A stretch of 64,000 nucleotides of DNA from DASSUW01 sp036257565 (GTDB taxonomy: Bacteria > Actinomycetota > Thermoleophilia > Solirubrobacterales > Solirubrobacteraceae): positions 1 to 64,000 of the forward strand of contig DATAFH010000013.1 in NCBI GenBank assembly GCA_036257565.1. Direction: 5' to 3'. The translations under genes and the position numbers were made by a program. The notes below the pieces were generated by a model, which saw only the letters and a program-made list of their open reading frames with translations, searched no databases and was not told the origin of the DNA. The stretch's first letter is position 1; each line of letters begins with the position of its first letter. Shown here piece after piece: positions 25,817-35,022 of the stretch.

Positions 25817-27013
25817 ATGCACCTCCTGCTCCTCGTCATCGCCCTGCTGCTCGTCCCCGCTCCCGGGGCGGCCGCGCAGTCCGCCGTCGACCCCGCCGCC
25901 GAGGCGCTGCGCGACGACCCGGTCTACGTGGACCCCCAGGCGCAGGGCGTCCTCAGCCCGGATGAGGCCGACGCCCTGCGGCGGCGGATCGAGGAGGTGG
26001 CGCCCGGGGAGCTGCGGATCGCCGTCCTCCCGCCGTCCGCGGGAGATCCCAGGCCGGTCACACGTGAGCTGCGCTCGCGGCTCGGCGGATCGGTGGGGAC
26101 GGTCGCCGGCAACTCGTTCGCAGTCGATGGCACCGCCGAGGTGGAGGACGCAGCCACCGCCGCGGTCAATGCGAACGAGGGCGAGGGCGCGGCCACCGTG
26201 CTCCTCGACTTCGTCGACCGCGTGGGCGGCGCCGGCACGAGCGGGGGCACCGGAAGCGACGATGGCGGCGGGGTCGGCGCCGGCGGCCTGATCCTGCTCG
26301 GCCTCGCCGGCGCGGGTGGCGCCGCCGTGCTCGCGTCGCGCCGCCGCCGTCGCCGCGAGGAGGAAGCCGCGTTCGCCGAGGTCAAGGACAACGCCCGCGA
26401 CGACCTCGTAGCGCTCGGCGAGGACATCCGCGCGCTCGACCTCGACATCGAGCTGCCGAACGTGTCCGCGGAGGCGCGCGCGGACTATGAGCAGGCGGTT
26501 AACGCCTACGACCGTGCGGACTCGGCCTGGGAGACCGCCCGCCGGCCGGAGGACCTCGAGCCGGTGGGCGCGGCGCTCGAAGAGGGTCGCTGGGCGATGG
26601 CGTCAGCCAAGGCGCGGCTGGAGGATCGCGAGCCGCCCGAGCGCCGCACGCCGTGCTTCTTCGACCCCCGCCACGGCCCGTCGTCGCGCGAGGTCGAGTG
26701 GGCGCCCTACGGCGGCGAGCCCCGGATGGTCCCGGCCTGCGAGGCCGACGCCCAGCGCGTCGAGCACGGAGACGACCCCGAGGCGCGCGAGGTCACGCTC
26801 GGCGGCCAGCGGATGCCCTACTGGGCGGCCGGTCCGATGTACGCGCCGTTCATGGGCGGCTTCTTCGGCGTCGGCCTGCTGCCCGGACTGCTGGTGGGGA
26901 CGATGCTCGGGAGCACATTCGACACGTCCGACTTCGGTGGCGGCGACTTTGGGGGAGGCGACTTCGGGGGAGGCGACTTCGGCGGCGGGGACTTCGGCGG
27001 CGGCGACTTCTAA
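25817..27013 (+). CDS. Exported/membrane protein with TPM-like head and C-terminal GGGDF repeats
   Basis: 398 residues. A signal peptide (MHLLLLVIALLLVPAPGAAA) precedes an outside domain of about 110 residues resembling TPM-type domains. A Gly/Ser-rich linker, a transmembrane helix near 152-175 (GGLILLGLAGAGGAAVLAS) and a basic stop-transfer RRRRRREEEAAF come next. The cytoplasmic part is helical (ADYEQAVNAYDRADSAWETA) with a CFFDPRHG block. The end is another hydrophobic patch, then DFGGG repeated five times and a terminal GGGDF. The DNA repeat unit is 15 bases. I do not know a function. Confidence 0.7.
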   Translation: MHLLLLVIALLLVPAPGAAAQSAVDPAAEALRDDPVYVDPQAQGVLSPDEADALRRRIEEVAPGELRIAVLPPSAGDPRPVTRELRSRLGGSVGTVAGNSFAVDGTAEVEDAATAAVNANEGEGAATVLLDFVDRVGGAGTSGGTGSDDGGGVGAGGLILLGLAGAGGAAVLASRRRRRREEEAAFAEVKDNARDDLVALGEDIRALDLDIELPNVSAEARADYEQAVNAYDRADSAWETARRPEDLEPVGAALEEGRWAMASAKARLEDREPPERRTPCFFDPRHGPSSREVEWAPYGGEPRMVPACEADAQRVEHGDDPEAREVTLGGQRMPYWAAGPMYAPFMGGFFGVGLLPGLLVGTMLGSTFDTSDFGGGDFGGGDFGGGDFGGGDFGGGDF

Positions 27014-27047
27014 CGCGCCGCGACGTCGCCCGCTCGGCCGCGAGGTC

Positions 27048-27330
27048 CTACGGCCGCGGGCAGCACCACTGAACGGTGCGGGGAACGGTGGACCGCTTGC
27101 GCCGGGTGAGACCTGGCGGGCGAGGCTCGCCACCGGAACCGAGGGGCGCCCGAAGCCGTAAGGGCGCAGGAACAGCCACTGGTCCGCGCCCGGCCAGGGA
27201 ACCAGCAGCCTGACGGCGTCGGGCGACCAGACGGGCGCGCCGAGCCGTCCGGGGATCGAGAACAGCACTCGCTCGTCCTGTTTGCGGCGGACGACGACCT
27301 CGCTGCGGCCCGCCGTCGTCTGCACCATGG
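27048..27330 (-). pseudogene. C-terminal fragment of a PD40/TolB-like beta-propeller protein
   Basis: On the minus strand a frame from about 27330 reads VVVRRKQDERVLFSIPGRLG, then APVWSPDAVRLLVPWPGADQWLFLRP. This is the last blade of a WD40/TolB-like (PD40) protein of a type common in Solirubrobacterales. After SPGASGPPFP the frame slips and a neighbouring frame ends in VQWCCPR-P at 27048. The upstream blades are missing. It fills most of the 27014-27486 gap between the repeat protein and malate synthase. A dead remnant is the best reading. Confidence 0.5.
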
Positions 27331-27486
27331 CGAACCGCGTCCTCCGAGCCCCGCTGCGCTGCCCGCACCCAGCGCCGCCTCACGCGCGCGGCGCCGGCGC
27401 GTCACGGACCTATGCCAGGAGTCGATGGCCGGCCCTGCGGCAGCTTCCCACACGACCGAATACGGCCGGCGGGTGCCCAGAGGTCC

Positions 27487-29028
27487 CTACTCCAGGTACT
27501 CGTAGGCCGGTAACGTCAGGAACTCCGGGAAGTCGTCGCGCAGCGTCACGCGCTCGAACACCTCGCGGGTCTCGCGCGGGCGGCCCTTCTCCCACACCTC
27601 GTCGCCCACCTCGTCGTGGATCCGCTGCATCTCCTGCTCGAGCACCTCGATCACGTGCTCGCGCGTGAAGCGACCGTGCCGGATCCACTGCCAGATCTGC
27701 GAGCGCGAGATCTCGGCCGTCGCGGCGTCCTCCATCAGGTTGTTGATCCCGGCCGCGCCGCGGCCGCCGAGCCAGAACGAGATGTACTGGAACCCGACGC
27801 TCACATCGCTGCGCAGCCCCTCCTCGGTGATCTCGCCGGGAGTGGCTGCGGCGTCCAGGAGCTGCTCCGGGGTCACGTTCACATCATCGCGCCGGCGGTC
27901 GATCTGGTTGGGCTTGTCGCCGAGCACGGCGTCGAACGCCTCCGTCGCGACGTCGACGACGTCCGGATGCGCGACCCAGGTCCCGTCGAAGCCGGCCTCG
28001 GCCTCGCGCTTCTTGTCCTCGCGTACGGCGGCGATCGCCCGCTCGTTGGCCTCGGGATCCTGCCGCGACGGGATCAGCGCCGCCATGCCGCCCATCGCGA
28101 ACGCCCCGCGGGCGTGGCAGGTCTTGACCAGCAGCTCCGTGTAGGCCCTCATGAACGGCACGGTCATCTTCACGTCGTTGCGGTCCGGGAGCACGAACGA
28201 CGGGTCGTCCCGGAAGTTCTTGATCATCGAGAAGATGTAGTCCCAGCGGCCCGCGTTGAGCCCGTACGAGTGCTGCCGCAGCTCGTAGAGGATCTCGTCC
28301 ATCTGGAAGGCCGCGGGCAGCGTTTCGATCAGCACGGTGGCGCGGATCGTTCCCGTGGGGACGCCCAGCTCGTCCTCGGTGAAGGAGAAGATCTCGTTCC
28401 ACAGCCGAGCCTCGAGATGGTGCTCGAGCTTGGGCAGGTAGAGGTAGAGGCCGAGCCCCTTGTCGTGCAGCCGGCGGGCGTTGTGGAAGGCGTGCAGCCC
28501 GAAGTCGACCAGCGCGCCCGCCACCGGCTCGCCGTCGATCCGCAGGTGCTTCTCCGGCAGGTGCCAGCCGCGCGGGCGCACGAGCAGCGTGGCGGTCTCC
28601 TCGTCGAGCTCGTAGCGGCGCCCGTCCGAGCTGTCATAGGTGATCGTGCCGTCGATCGCGTCGATGAGGTTCACGTGCCCCTCGATCTGGTTCTGCCACG
28701 TGGGGGAGTTCGCGTCCTCGAAGTCCGCCATGAACCCGCGCGCACCCGAGTTGAGCGCGTTGATGACGAGCTTGCGATCGGTGGGGCCGGTGATCTCGAC
28801 CCGCCGGTCCTCGTAGTCGGGGCGCGGCGCGGCGACCTGCCAGTCGCCCTCCCGGATCTCGCGCGTCTCCTCCAGGAACTCGCGCGGTGCGCCGCGCTCG
28901 CTGCGGGCCTGCAGCAGCGAGTTGCGGCGGGCGCCGAAGCGGGAGTGCAGGTCGCCGACGAAGGCCAGCGCGTCGTCCGAGAGGATCGTGGAGAGGCGGT
29001 CTTCGGTGGGCGCGATGTCCAGGCTCAC
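27487..29028 (-). CDS. aceB: Malate synthase A
   Basis: 513 residues from a GTG at 29028 with GAGGGAG upstream. It condenses glyoxylate with acetyl-CoA to malate. Family blocks visible are FMADFEDANSPTW, VRPRGWHLPEKH, IETLPAAFQMDEILYELRQH and YGLNAGRWDYIFSMIKNF. Also present are MTVPFMRAYTELLVKTCH and GTWVAHPDVVDVATEAFD. Its length fits isoform A, not the 720-residue isoform G that E. coli uses in its glycolate operon. The start overlaps the glcF stop (GTGA), so it is the last gene of the glycolate operon and disposes of the glyoxylate made upstream. No isocitrate lyase gene is visible here. Confidence 0.95.
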   Translation of the reverse strand: MSLDIAPTEDRLSTILSDDALAFVGDLHSRFGARRNSLLQARSERGAPREFLEETREIREGDWQVAAPRPDYEDRRVEITGPTDRKLVINALNSGARGFMADFEDANSPTWQNQIEGHVNLIDAIDGTITYDSSDGRRYELDEETATLLVRPRGWHLPEKHLRIDGEPVAGALVDFGLHAFHNARRLHDKGLGLYLYLPKLEHHLEARLWNEIFSFTEDELGVPTGTIRATVLIETLPAAFQMDEILYELRQHSYGLNAGRWDYIFSMIKNFRDDPSFVLPDRNDVKMTVPFMRAYTELLVKTCHARGAFAMGGMAALIPSRQDPEANERAIAAVREDKKREAEAGFDGTWVAHPDVVDVATEAFDAVLGDKPNQIDRRRDDVNVTPEQLLDAAATPGEITEEGLRSDVSVGFQYISFWLGGRGAAGINNLMEDAATAEISRSQIWQWIRHGRFTREHVIEVLEQEMQRIHDEVGDEVWEKGRPRETREVFERVTLRDDFPEFLTLPAYEYLE

Positions 29029-30248
29029 GGTCGGCTCCCTCGGATCGAATGGTCGAGCAGGGTCATGGGGTGATGGATCGGAATGCCGCCGCCCGGCATG
29101 TGGGCGGCGATCTGGATCGCGCACCCCGGATTGGCCGCGGCGATCGCGTCCGCGCCCGTGGCGGCCAGGTTGGCGGCCTTGCGGCGGCCGAGCTCCGCGG
29201 CCGGCTCGGGCTGCACGAGGTTGTAGATGCCGGCGGAGCCGCAGCACAGCTCCCAGTCGGCGGGCTCGACGAGCTCAAGCTCGGGGATGCCGCGCAGCAG
29301 CGCCCGCGGTTGCTCGCGCACGCCCTGGGCGTGGGCGAGGTGGCAGGCGTCGTGGTAGGCGACCTTCAGGGGCAGCGGATGGCGCGGTGCGCGCGGCTCG
29401 TCCTCGGCGAGCAGCTCGTGGACGTCGAGCACCTTGGCCGAGAACGCCTCGGCCCGCTGGTCGCCCTCGAAAAGGTAGCCGTACTCCTTCATCGCCGAGC
29501 CGCAGCCGGCCACGTTGACGACCACCCGGTCGAAGCCCTCGTAGGCGTCGATCGTTTTCCGCGCCAGCTCGCGCGCCTCGTCCTCGACGCCGGTGTGCAG
29601 CTGCAGCGCCCCGCAGCACCGTGGCTGCCGCGGCGCGTGGACCTCCCAGCCCTCGGCGGCAAGCACCCGCACGGTGGCGGCGTTGACGTCACCGAAGAAG
29701 ACGCGCTGCACGCAGCCCTGCATGAGCGCGACGCGCCCGCGCCGCCGCCCCCGGGCCGGCGTGACCTCGGGCAGCCGGCGCAGCGCGGCGCGCACCGGCA
29801 CGCGCGGCGCGAGCTCGCCGAACGGCACCTTGATCGGGAGCCTCTGCTGCAGCGCCATGAACGGCACCGCGGCCCGCAGCCGCCCGGGGTGGGTGAAGAG
29901 CGCGAAGATGCCCTTCCGCAGCGCCCGCTCCCGGCGGGAGCGCGGCCCGTGGCGCTCGATCTGCGGCCGCGCGCGCTCGATCAGGCGGTCGTACTGGACG
30001 CCGGACGGGCAGGCGGTCACGCACGCCATGCAGCCGAGGCAGCGATCGAGGTGCGTGGTCATCTCCGCCGAGACCTCTGACCCCTCCTCGTGGCCGATCC
30101 GCATCAGCACGATCCGCCCGCGCGGCGAGTCCATCTCCTCCTCGAAGACGGCGTAGCTCGGGCATGTCGGCAAACAGAAGCCGCAGTGCACGCAGTCCTT
30201 GATGAGGTCCATCTCGGGCGGCCGGGTGTCGTCCCAGGCGGTGGTCAT
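29025..30248 (-). CDS. glcF: Glycolate oxidase iron-sulfur subunit
   Basis: 407 residues. Two 4Fe-4S motifs are intact near the N-terminus: CVHCGFCLPTCPSY and CLGCMACVTACPSG. Two cysteine-rich CCG domains follow (CCGALQLHTG and CCGSAGIYNL), as in GlcF and related heterodisulfide-reductase-like subunits. It passes electrons from the flavin subunits GlcD/GlcE to the membrane quinone pool, which here is likely menaquinone given the men genes in this window. The ATG at 30248 overlaps the glcE stop (ATGA). Confidence 0.92.
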   Translation of the reverse strand: MTTAWDDTRPPEMDLIKDCVHCGFCLPTCPSYAVFEEEMDSPRGRIVLMRIGHEEGSEVSAEMTTHLDRCLGCMACVTACPSGVQYDRLIERARPQIERHGPRSRRERALRKGIFALFTHPGRLRAAVPFMALQQRLPIKVPFGELAPRVPVRAALRRLPEVTPARGRRRGRVALMQGCVQRVFFGDVNAATVRVLAAEGWEVHAPRQPRCCGALQLHTGVEDEARELARKTIDAYEGFDRVVVNVAGCGSAMKEYGYLFEGDQRAEAFSAKVLDVHELLAEDEPRAPRHPLPLKVAYHDACHLAHAQGVREQPRALLRGIPELELVEPADWELCCGSAGIYNLVQPEPAAELGRRKAANLAATGADAIAAANPGCAIQIAAHMPGGGIPIHHPMTLLDHSIRGSRP

Positions 30249-31315
30249 AGGCCTCCTACGAAGGTGCCGGGGCGGAACGCGCCCGCCGGATCGAACCGCT
30301 GCTTGACGCGGCGCATGACGGCCAGCACGCCGGGGTCGACCGCCGGCCACGGGTCGGTGACGCGGGTCGCGCCGTCGAGCACCGTGCACGCGCGGGGCGC
30401 CATCGCGTCGCGCAAGGGGGCGACCGCCGCGGGCTCGGGCAGCGACACCCAGGAGAGGCCAAGCGCGGCGCGGGACACGAGCGAGGCGCCGGCGGGCAGC
30501 GCCCCGATGAGGGTCGGCAGGTCGCTCGGCCGTCCCGAGACCTTGAGTACGACGTCGCCGCGTTGGCGGTCGCGCAGCGCGGCCCAGCGCTCGGTGTCGT
30601 CTTCGTCGATCTCCGTGTCGAGCCCGACGTGCTCGCGCGCTGCCTGCGCCCGCTCGCCCGCCGTGGCGCCCGCGAACCGCAGGTCGAGCCGGCCCGCGCC
30701 CTCCTGCCACGACACGTCGAGCGAGTCCGCCTCGAGTGGGAGCGCGGCCAGCCGGGCGGCGGCGCCGGCCAGCTCGGCCGGATCGTCGGTCACCGCGGTC
30801 ACCGTCGCGGTCCGTGGCGGCGACGGATGCAGCCGCAGCGCGACGCGGGCGATCAGCCCGAGCGTTCCGAACGAGCCCGCGAACAGCTTCGCCAGGTCGT
30901 AGCCGGCGACGTTCTTGATCACCTTGCCGCCCGACTTGGCGATCGTGCCATCGGAGAGCACGACGGTGACGCCGACCACGAGGTCGCGCACGCCGCCGTA
31001 GCGGTGCCGCAGGGGCCCCGAGTCGCCGGTGGCGATCACGCCGCCGATGGTCGCCGCATCGCTCTCGCCGAGCGGCGGGTCCAGCGCGAGCATCTGTCCC
31101 GCGGCCCCGAACGCCGCCTGCGCCTCGACGAGCGGCGCGCCGGCCTCGAGGACCGCGGTGAAGTCACCCTCGTTGTGCTCCAGGATCCGGCTCAGCCCGC
31201 GCGTGTCGAGGTCGGCCGCGTCACCGGCGGGGCTCCAGCCCAGCTTCGTCCCGCCGCCGCGCGGCCTCACGGCCTCGTGCTCCCGGATCCAGGCGGCCGC
31301 CTCCTCGACCGTCAT
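30245..31315 (-). CDS. glcE: Glycolate oxidase FAD-binding subunit
   Basis: 356 residues from ATG 31315, which shares one base with the glcD stop; a GTG three bases earlier would give a four-base overlap. The FAD-binding PCMH region is clear: VRPRGGGTKLGWSP, then LALDPPLGESDAATIGGVIATG, GPLRHRYGGVRDLVVGVTVVL and SGGKVIKNVAGYDLAKLFAGS. GlcE is shorter than GlcD and lacks the full C-terminal FAD-oxidase domain, as expected. All three glycolate oxidase subunits D, E and F are therefore present in order. Confidence 0.92.
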   Translation of the reverse strand: MTVEEAAAWIREHEAVRPRGGGTKLGWSPAGDAADLDTRGLSRILEHNEGDFTAVLEAGAPLVEAQAAFGAAGQMLALDPPLGESDAATIGGVIATGDSGPLRHRYGGVRDLVVGVTVVLSDGTIAKSGGKVIKNVAGYDLAKLFAGSFGTLGLIARVALRLHPSPPRTATVTAVTDDPAELAGAAARLAALPLEADSLDVSWQEGAGRLDLRFAGATAGERAQAAREHVGLDTEIDEDDTERWAALRDRQRGDVVLKVSGRPSDLPTLIGALPAGASLVSRAALGLSWVSLPEPAAVAPLRDAMAPRACTVLDGATRVTDPWPAVDPGVLAVMRRVKQRFDPAGAFRPGTFVGGL

Positions 31316-32844
31316 CACATGCGCTCGGCCAGGCCCGCCGCCTCGAGCGGATGCTGCCGGTACGGCCCCGGCACCTCGCCGCACAGGCGGGGCGTCGGCA
31401 TCACCTTGCCGGGGTTGGCGAGGCCCGCCGGGTCGAACGCGCAGCGCAGCCGCTGGAACGCGTCGAGGTCGGCCTCGCCGAACATCTTCGGCATGTGCTT
31501 CTTCTTGTCGACGCCGACGCCGTGCTCACCGGTGATCGACCCGCCGGCCTCGAGGCAGACCTCGAGGATGCGGCCCGACAGCTCCTCGGCTCGCTTGGCC
31601 TCGCCCTCCACCGCGCCGTCGAAGCACACGAGCGGGTGCAGGTTCCCGTCGCCCGCATGGAAGACGTTGGCGACGATCAGCCCGTACTCCTGCCCGAGCT
31701 GCTCGATGCGCTCGAGCACCTCCGGGAGCTTGGTACGCGGGATCACGCCGTCCTGGACGAAGTAGTTCGGCGAGATGCGGCCCATGGCGGCGAACGCGGC
31801 CTTGCGCGCCTTCCAGAAGCGCTGGCGCTCGGCCTCGTCGCGCGCGACCCGCACGTCGTCGGACCCGTGCCGCTCGCAGATCGCCGACACCTCCTCGAAG
31901 CGCGCGTCGCACTCGCGCTCGGCGCCGTCGAGCTCGACCAGCAGCGCCGCCCCGCGCATCGGGAACCCCGCGCGCGCGGCCTGCTCGGCCGCCTCGATCG
32001 CCTTCGCGTCCATCATCTCGATCGCGCCCGGGACGACGCCGCCCTGCACGATGTCGGAGACCGCCTCGCCGGCGTGTCGCGTGGAGTCGAAGAACGCGAC
32101 GAGCGTGCGGACCGTCTCCGGGGCGGGAACGATCCGCAGCCACACCTTGGTCGCCACGCCGAGGGTGCCCTCCGAGCCCACGAACGCGCCCAGCAGGTCG
32201 TAGCCCGGTGGGTCGAGCTCACGGCCGCCGACCTGCACCAGCTCGCCGTCAGGGAGCACGAGCTCGAGACCGGTGACGTAGTTGGTTGTGAACCCGTACT
32301 TGAAGCAGTGCGCGCCGCCCGAGTTCTCCGCAACGTTGCCGCCGATCGAGCACACGATCTGGCTCGACGGGTCGGGCGGGTAGAAGAACGCGGGCGCGAC
32401 GGCGGCCGTCACGTTCGCGTTCGTCACGCCCGGTTCGACGCAGATCCGGTGATTCTCGAGGTCGATCTCGAGGATGCGCTTCATGCGCGAGAGCACGATC
32501 AGCACGCCGTCCTCGACCGGAAGCGCCCCGCCCGAGAGGCCCGACCCGGCGCCGCGCGCGACCCACGGGACCTCGGCCCGCGCGCAGGCGGCCACCACGC
32601 GCTGGACCTCCTCGGCGCCGCCCGGCACCACGGCGGCCGCCGGGATCGCCGTGTACTGGAGCAGCCCGTCGGACTCGTAGGTGCGGAGCTGATGCTCCTG
32701 TGTGAAGACCCACTGGTCGCCGCAGATCACCCGCAGCTCGCCGACCAGCTTGCGCAGGTCGCGCGGCGACGCGTCGGCGTCGGCCTGCGCCGCGGGAGAC
32801 GCGACGGTGGGACCTTCGGGGGCTGCGGCTAGACGACCATCCAC
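31315..32844 (-). CDS. glcD: Glycolate oxidase subunit GlcD (FAD-linked)
   Basis: 509 residues from a GTG at 32844 that overlaps the permease end by 16 bases; this start is likely but not certain. The FAD-binding domain shows WVARGAGSGLSGGALPVEDG, ICVEPGVTNANV and CSIGGNVAENSGGAHCFKYG. The C-terminal FAD-oxidase domain has FHAGDGNLHPLVCFD and GGSITGEHGVGVDKKKHM, whose His is typically catalytic. It oxidises glycolate, possibly also D-lactate, to the 2-oxo acid. Lactate permease upstream makes either substrate plausible, but the malate synthase downstream argues for glycolate. Confidence 0.93.
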   Translation of the reverse strand: MDGRLAAAPEGPTVASPAAQADADASPRDLRKLVGELRVICGDQWVFTQEHQLRTYESDGLLQYTAIPAAAVVPGGAEEVQRVVAACARAEVPWVARGAGSGLSGGALPVEDGVLIVLSRMKRILEIDLENHRICVEPGVTNANVTAAVAPAFFYPPDPSSQIVCSIGGNVAENSGGAHCFKYGFTTNYVTGLELVLPDGELVQVGGRELDPPGYDLLGAFVGSEGTLGVATKVWLRIVPAPETVRTLVAFFDSTRHAGEAVSDIVQGGVVPGAIEMMDAKAIEAAEQAARAGFPMRGAALLVELDGAERECDARFEEVSAICERHGSDDVRVARDEAERQRFWKARKAAFAAMGRISPNYFVQDGVIPRTKLPEVLERIEQLGQEYGLIVANVFHAGDGNLHPLVCFDGAVEGEAKRAEELSGRILEVCLEAGGSITGEHGVGVDKKKHMPKMFGEADLDAFQRLRCAFDPAGLANPGKVMPTPRLCGEVPGPYRQHPLEAAGLAERM

Positions 32845-34496
32845 GAGAGCACGGCGGTTGACTGCAGAAGGACTATCACGCACATGATCAACAAGAGCGC
32901 CAGGCTCCAGCCGAGCACCCGCCGGAACAGCTCGCCCTCCTGGCCGGCGAGCCCCACGGCGGCGGCGCCGATCGCCAGGTTCTGCGGCGAGATCATCTTC
33001 CCGAGCACGCCGCCGGAGGAGTTCGCCGCGGCCAGCAGCGTCGGGTTGAGCCCCGCCTCCTGCGCCGCCTGCACCTGCAGCGCGCCGAACAGCGAGTTCG
33101 ACGACGTGTCGGACCCGGTGACCGCGACGCCGAGCCAGCCGATGATCGAGGCCAGGAACGCGAGCACGCCGCCGGCCCCGGCGATCCACTGGCCGAGCGT
33201 GAGCGTCTGCGCCGAGAAGTTCATGACGTACGCGAGCGCAAGCACGCTGGCCACCGTGAGCGTCGCCCACTTGAGCTGGTTCAGCGTCCGGCCGTAGACG
33301 CCGAGCGCACGTGCCGGCGAGATCCGCAGCACCAGCATGGTCAGCAGGCCGGAGATGAGCAGCAGCGTGCCGGGCGTGGCCAGCCAGTTGAAGTTGAACG
33401 TGGCCGTGGACGGCTCCTCGCCCTCGGCGTTGACCACGTTCAGCCCGGGCCACTCGATCTCCTTGGTGACGCTCCCGAGCGCGTCCTTGATCGGGCCCCA
33501 CTGGGCGAGCGAGAGGACGGCGATGATGATCACGTACGGCGCGTAGGCGGCCAGCACGTCCCCGCGCGAGTCGCGCACGTCGTCGCTGCGCCGGCGCACC
33601 TCCTCCTCGTGCGTCGCGTCGGCGGTCGCGGCGCCGGCGATCGCCGGGCGGCCGCCGCCGGCCGCCTCCATCCGCAGTGGCTGCGACGGCTGCCAGACGC
33701 GCAGGAGGAGCACGATCGAGCCCGCCGAGACGAGCGACGCGACGATGTCGGTGATCTCGACCGAGAGGTAGTTCGAGCACAGGAACTGGCCCACGGCGAA
33801 GCTCACGCCGCCGACGACGGCCGCGGGCCAGGTGTGCCGCACGCCGCGCATGCCGTCGACCATGCCGACGAGCACCAGCGGCACGATGAGGGCCAGGAAC
33901 GGTGTCTGGCGGCCGACCATCGCGCCGAGGTCCTCCTTCGGCAGGCCGGTGACCTCCGCGAGCGTGATGATCGGCGTGGCGATCGCGCCGAAGGCGACCG
34001 GCGCGGTGTTGGCCACGAGCGCGACGGACGCGGCTTGGATCGGCTTGAACCCGACGGCGAGCAGCATGGCCGCGGTGATGGCCACCGGCGCGCCGAACCC
34101 GGCCAGCGCCTCGATCAGGGCACCGAAGGCGAACGCGATGATGACCGCCTGGATGCGCTGGTCGTCGGAGATCGACGCGAACGACCGGCGGAGGACATGG
34201 AAGTGTCCGGTCGCCTCGGTCATGTTGTGGATCCACACCGCGTTCCACACGATCCACATGATCGGGAAGAGGCCGAAGCAGGCCCCGAGGAGCGCGGCGT
34301 CGAGCGCCTGGCCGACCGGCATCTCGTAGGCGATCAGCGCGACGAGGATGGCCACCGCTAGCGCGATCAGCGCCGCGACGTGGGCCTTCATCTTGAGCCC
34401 TCCGAGCAGCACGAAGAGCGTGATCAGGGGCAGCGAGGCGAAGATTGCGCTCGCGAACAGCGATCCGTCGACCGGGTCCAATACCTGCTCGTACAT
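32829..34496 (-). CDS. lctP: L-lactate/glycolate permease, LctP family
   Basis: 555 residues with about 13 hydrophobic segments. LctP signatures include GLFPIMWIVWNAVWIHNMTE, FGALIEALAGFGAPVAITAAML, and VALVANTAPVAFGAIATPI. The C-terminal part has LGVAVTGSDTSSNSLFGALQ and GKMISPQNLAIGAAAVG. E. coli members LctP/LldP and GlcA carry lactate and glycolate in symport with protons. A strong GGAGGGGAGG lies just before the ATG, marking the first gene of the operon. A promoter probably sits in the 82-base gap shared with the divergent gene at 34579. Confidence 0.93.
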   Translation of the reverse strand: MYEQVLDPVDGSLFASAIFASLPLITLFVLLGGLKMKAHVAALIALAVAILVALIAYEMPVGQALDAALLGACFGLFPIMWIVWNAVWIHNMTEATGHFHVLRRSFASISDDQRIQAVIIAFAFGALIEALAGFGAPVAITAAMLLAVGFKPIQAASVALVANTAPVAFGAIATPIITLAEVTGLPKEDLGAMVGRQTPFLALIVPLVLVGMVDGMRGVRHTWPAAVVGGVSFAVGQFLCSNYLSVEITDIVASLVSAGSIVLLLRVWQPSQPLRMEAAGGGRPAIAGAATADATHEEEVRRRSDDVRDSRGDVLAAYAPYVIIIAVLSLAQWGPIKDALGSVTKEIEWPGLNVVNAEGEEPSTATFNFNWLATPGTLLLISGLLTMLVLRISPARALGVYGRTLNQLKWATLTVASVLALAYVMNFSAQTLTLGQWIAGAGGVLAFLASIIGWLGVAVTGSDTSSNSLFGALQVQAAQEAGLNPTLLAAANSSGGVLGKMISPQNLAIGAAAVGLAGQEGELFRRVLGWSLALLLIMCVIVLLQSTAVLSWMVV

Positions 34497-34578
34497 CCAG
34501 CCTCCCCTCCGGGTACCTCGGTCCGTTTACCCGGCGTGGGCGGCCGTAGTCCTCGGGCGTTAGAGTCCGGTCGCTGCC

Positions 34579-34974
34579 ATGCGCCCGACCCGCGTCCTCG
34601 TCGTCGCGAACCGGACCGCGGCCACGCCGCGGCTCCTCGAGGCGGTGCGTGCTCGCGCGGCGGCCGGGCCGTGCGCGTTCACGCTGCTGATCCCCGACGC
34701 TGAGGAGCGCAGCATGGGCGACTGGACGCTCGACCACGCGCTGCCGCTGCTCGAGGAGGCTGCCGGGGCGCCGGTGCAGGGCCTCGTGGGCGGCCCGTAT
34801 CCGTACGAGGCGATCTACGACGCGATCCGCGCCGACACCTTCGAGGAGGTCATCGTCTCGACCATGAAGCGCGGCTACTCGCGCTGGGTCGAGGCGCGGC
34901 TCCCCGAGCGGGTGGCGCGGCTCGGCGTGCAGGTGACGACGATCGAGCCGTCGGTCTCCGTGCAGGCTCAATAG
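34579..34974 (+). CDS. Universal-stress-protein-like small protein
   Basis: 131 residues. It begins RPTRVLVVANRTAATPRLLE, has a central ADTFEEVIVSTMKRGYSRW and ends VARLGVQVTTIEPSV. The alternation of buried strands and helices and the S-T-x-x-R/K-G-Y-S region are like a Usp/HUP fold, but the classical G-x2-G-x9-G-S/T ATP-binding motif is missing. Function unknown. It is divergent from the glycolate operon, which may share its promoter region. Confidence 0.65.
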   Translation: MRPTRVLVVANRTAATPRLLEAVRARAAAGPCAFTLLIPDAEERSMGDWTLDHALPLLEEAAGAPVQGLVGGPYPYEAIYDAIRADTFEEVIVSTMKRGYSRWVEARLPERVARLGVQVTTIEPSVSVQAQ

Positions 34975-35022
34975 ATACGTCGCGGCCCGGGGGCGTCGAT
35001 TTCACACCTTTGGGGCCTTCCG

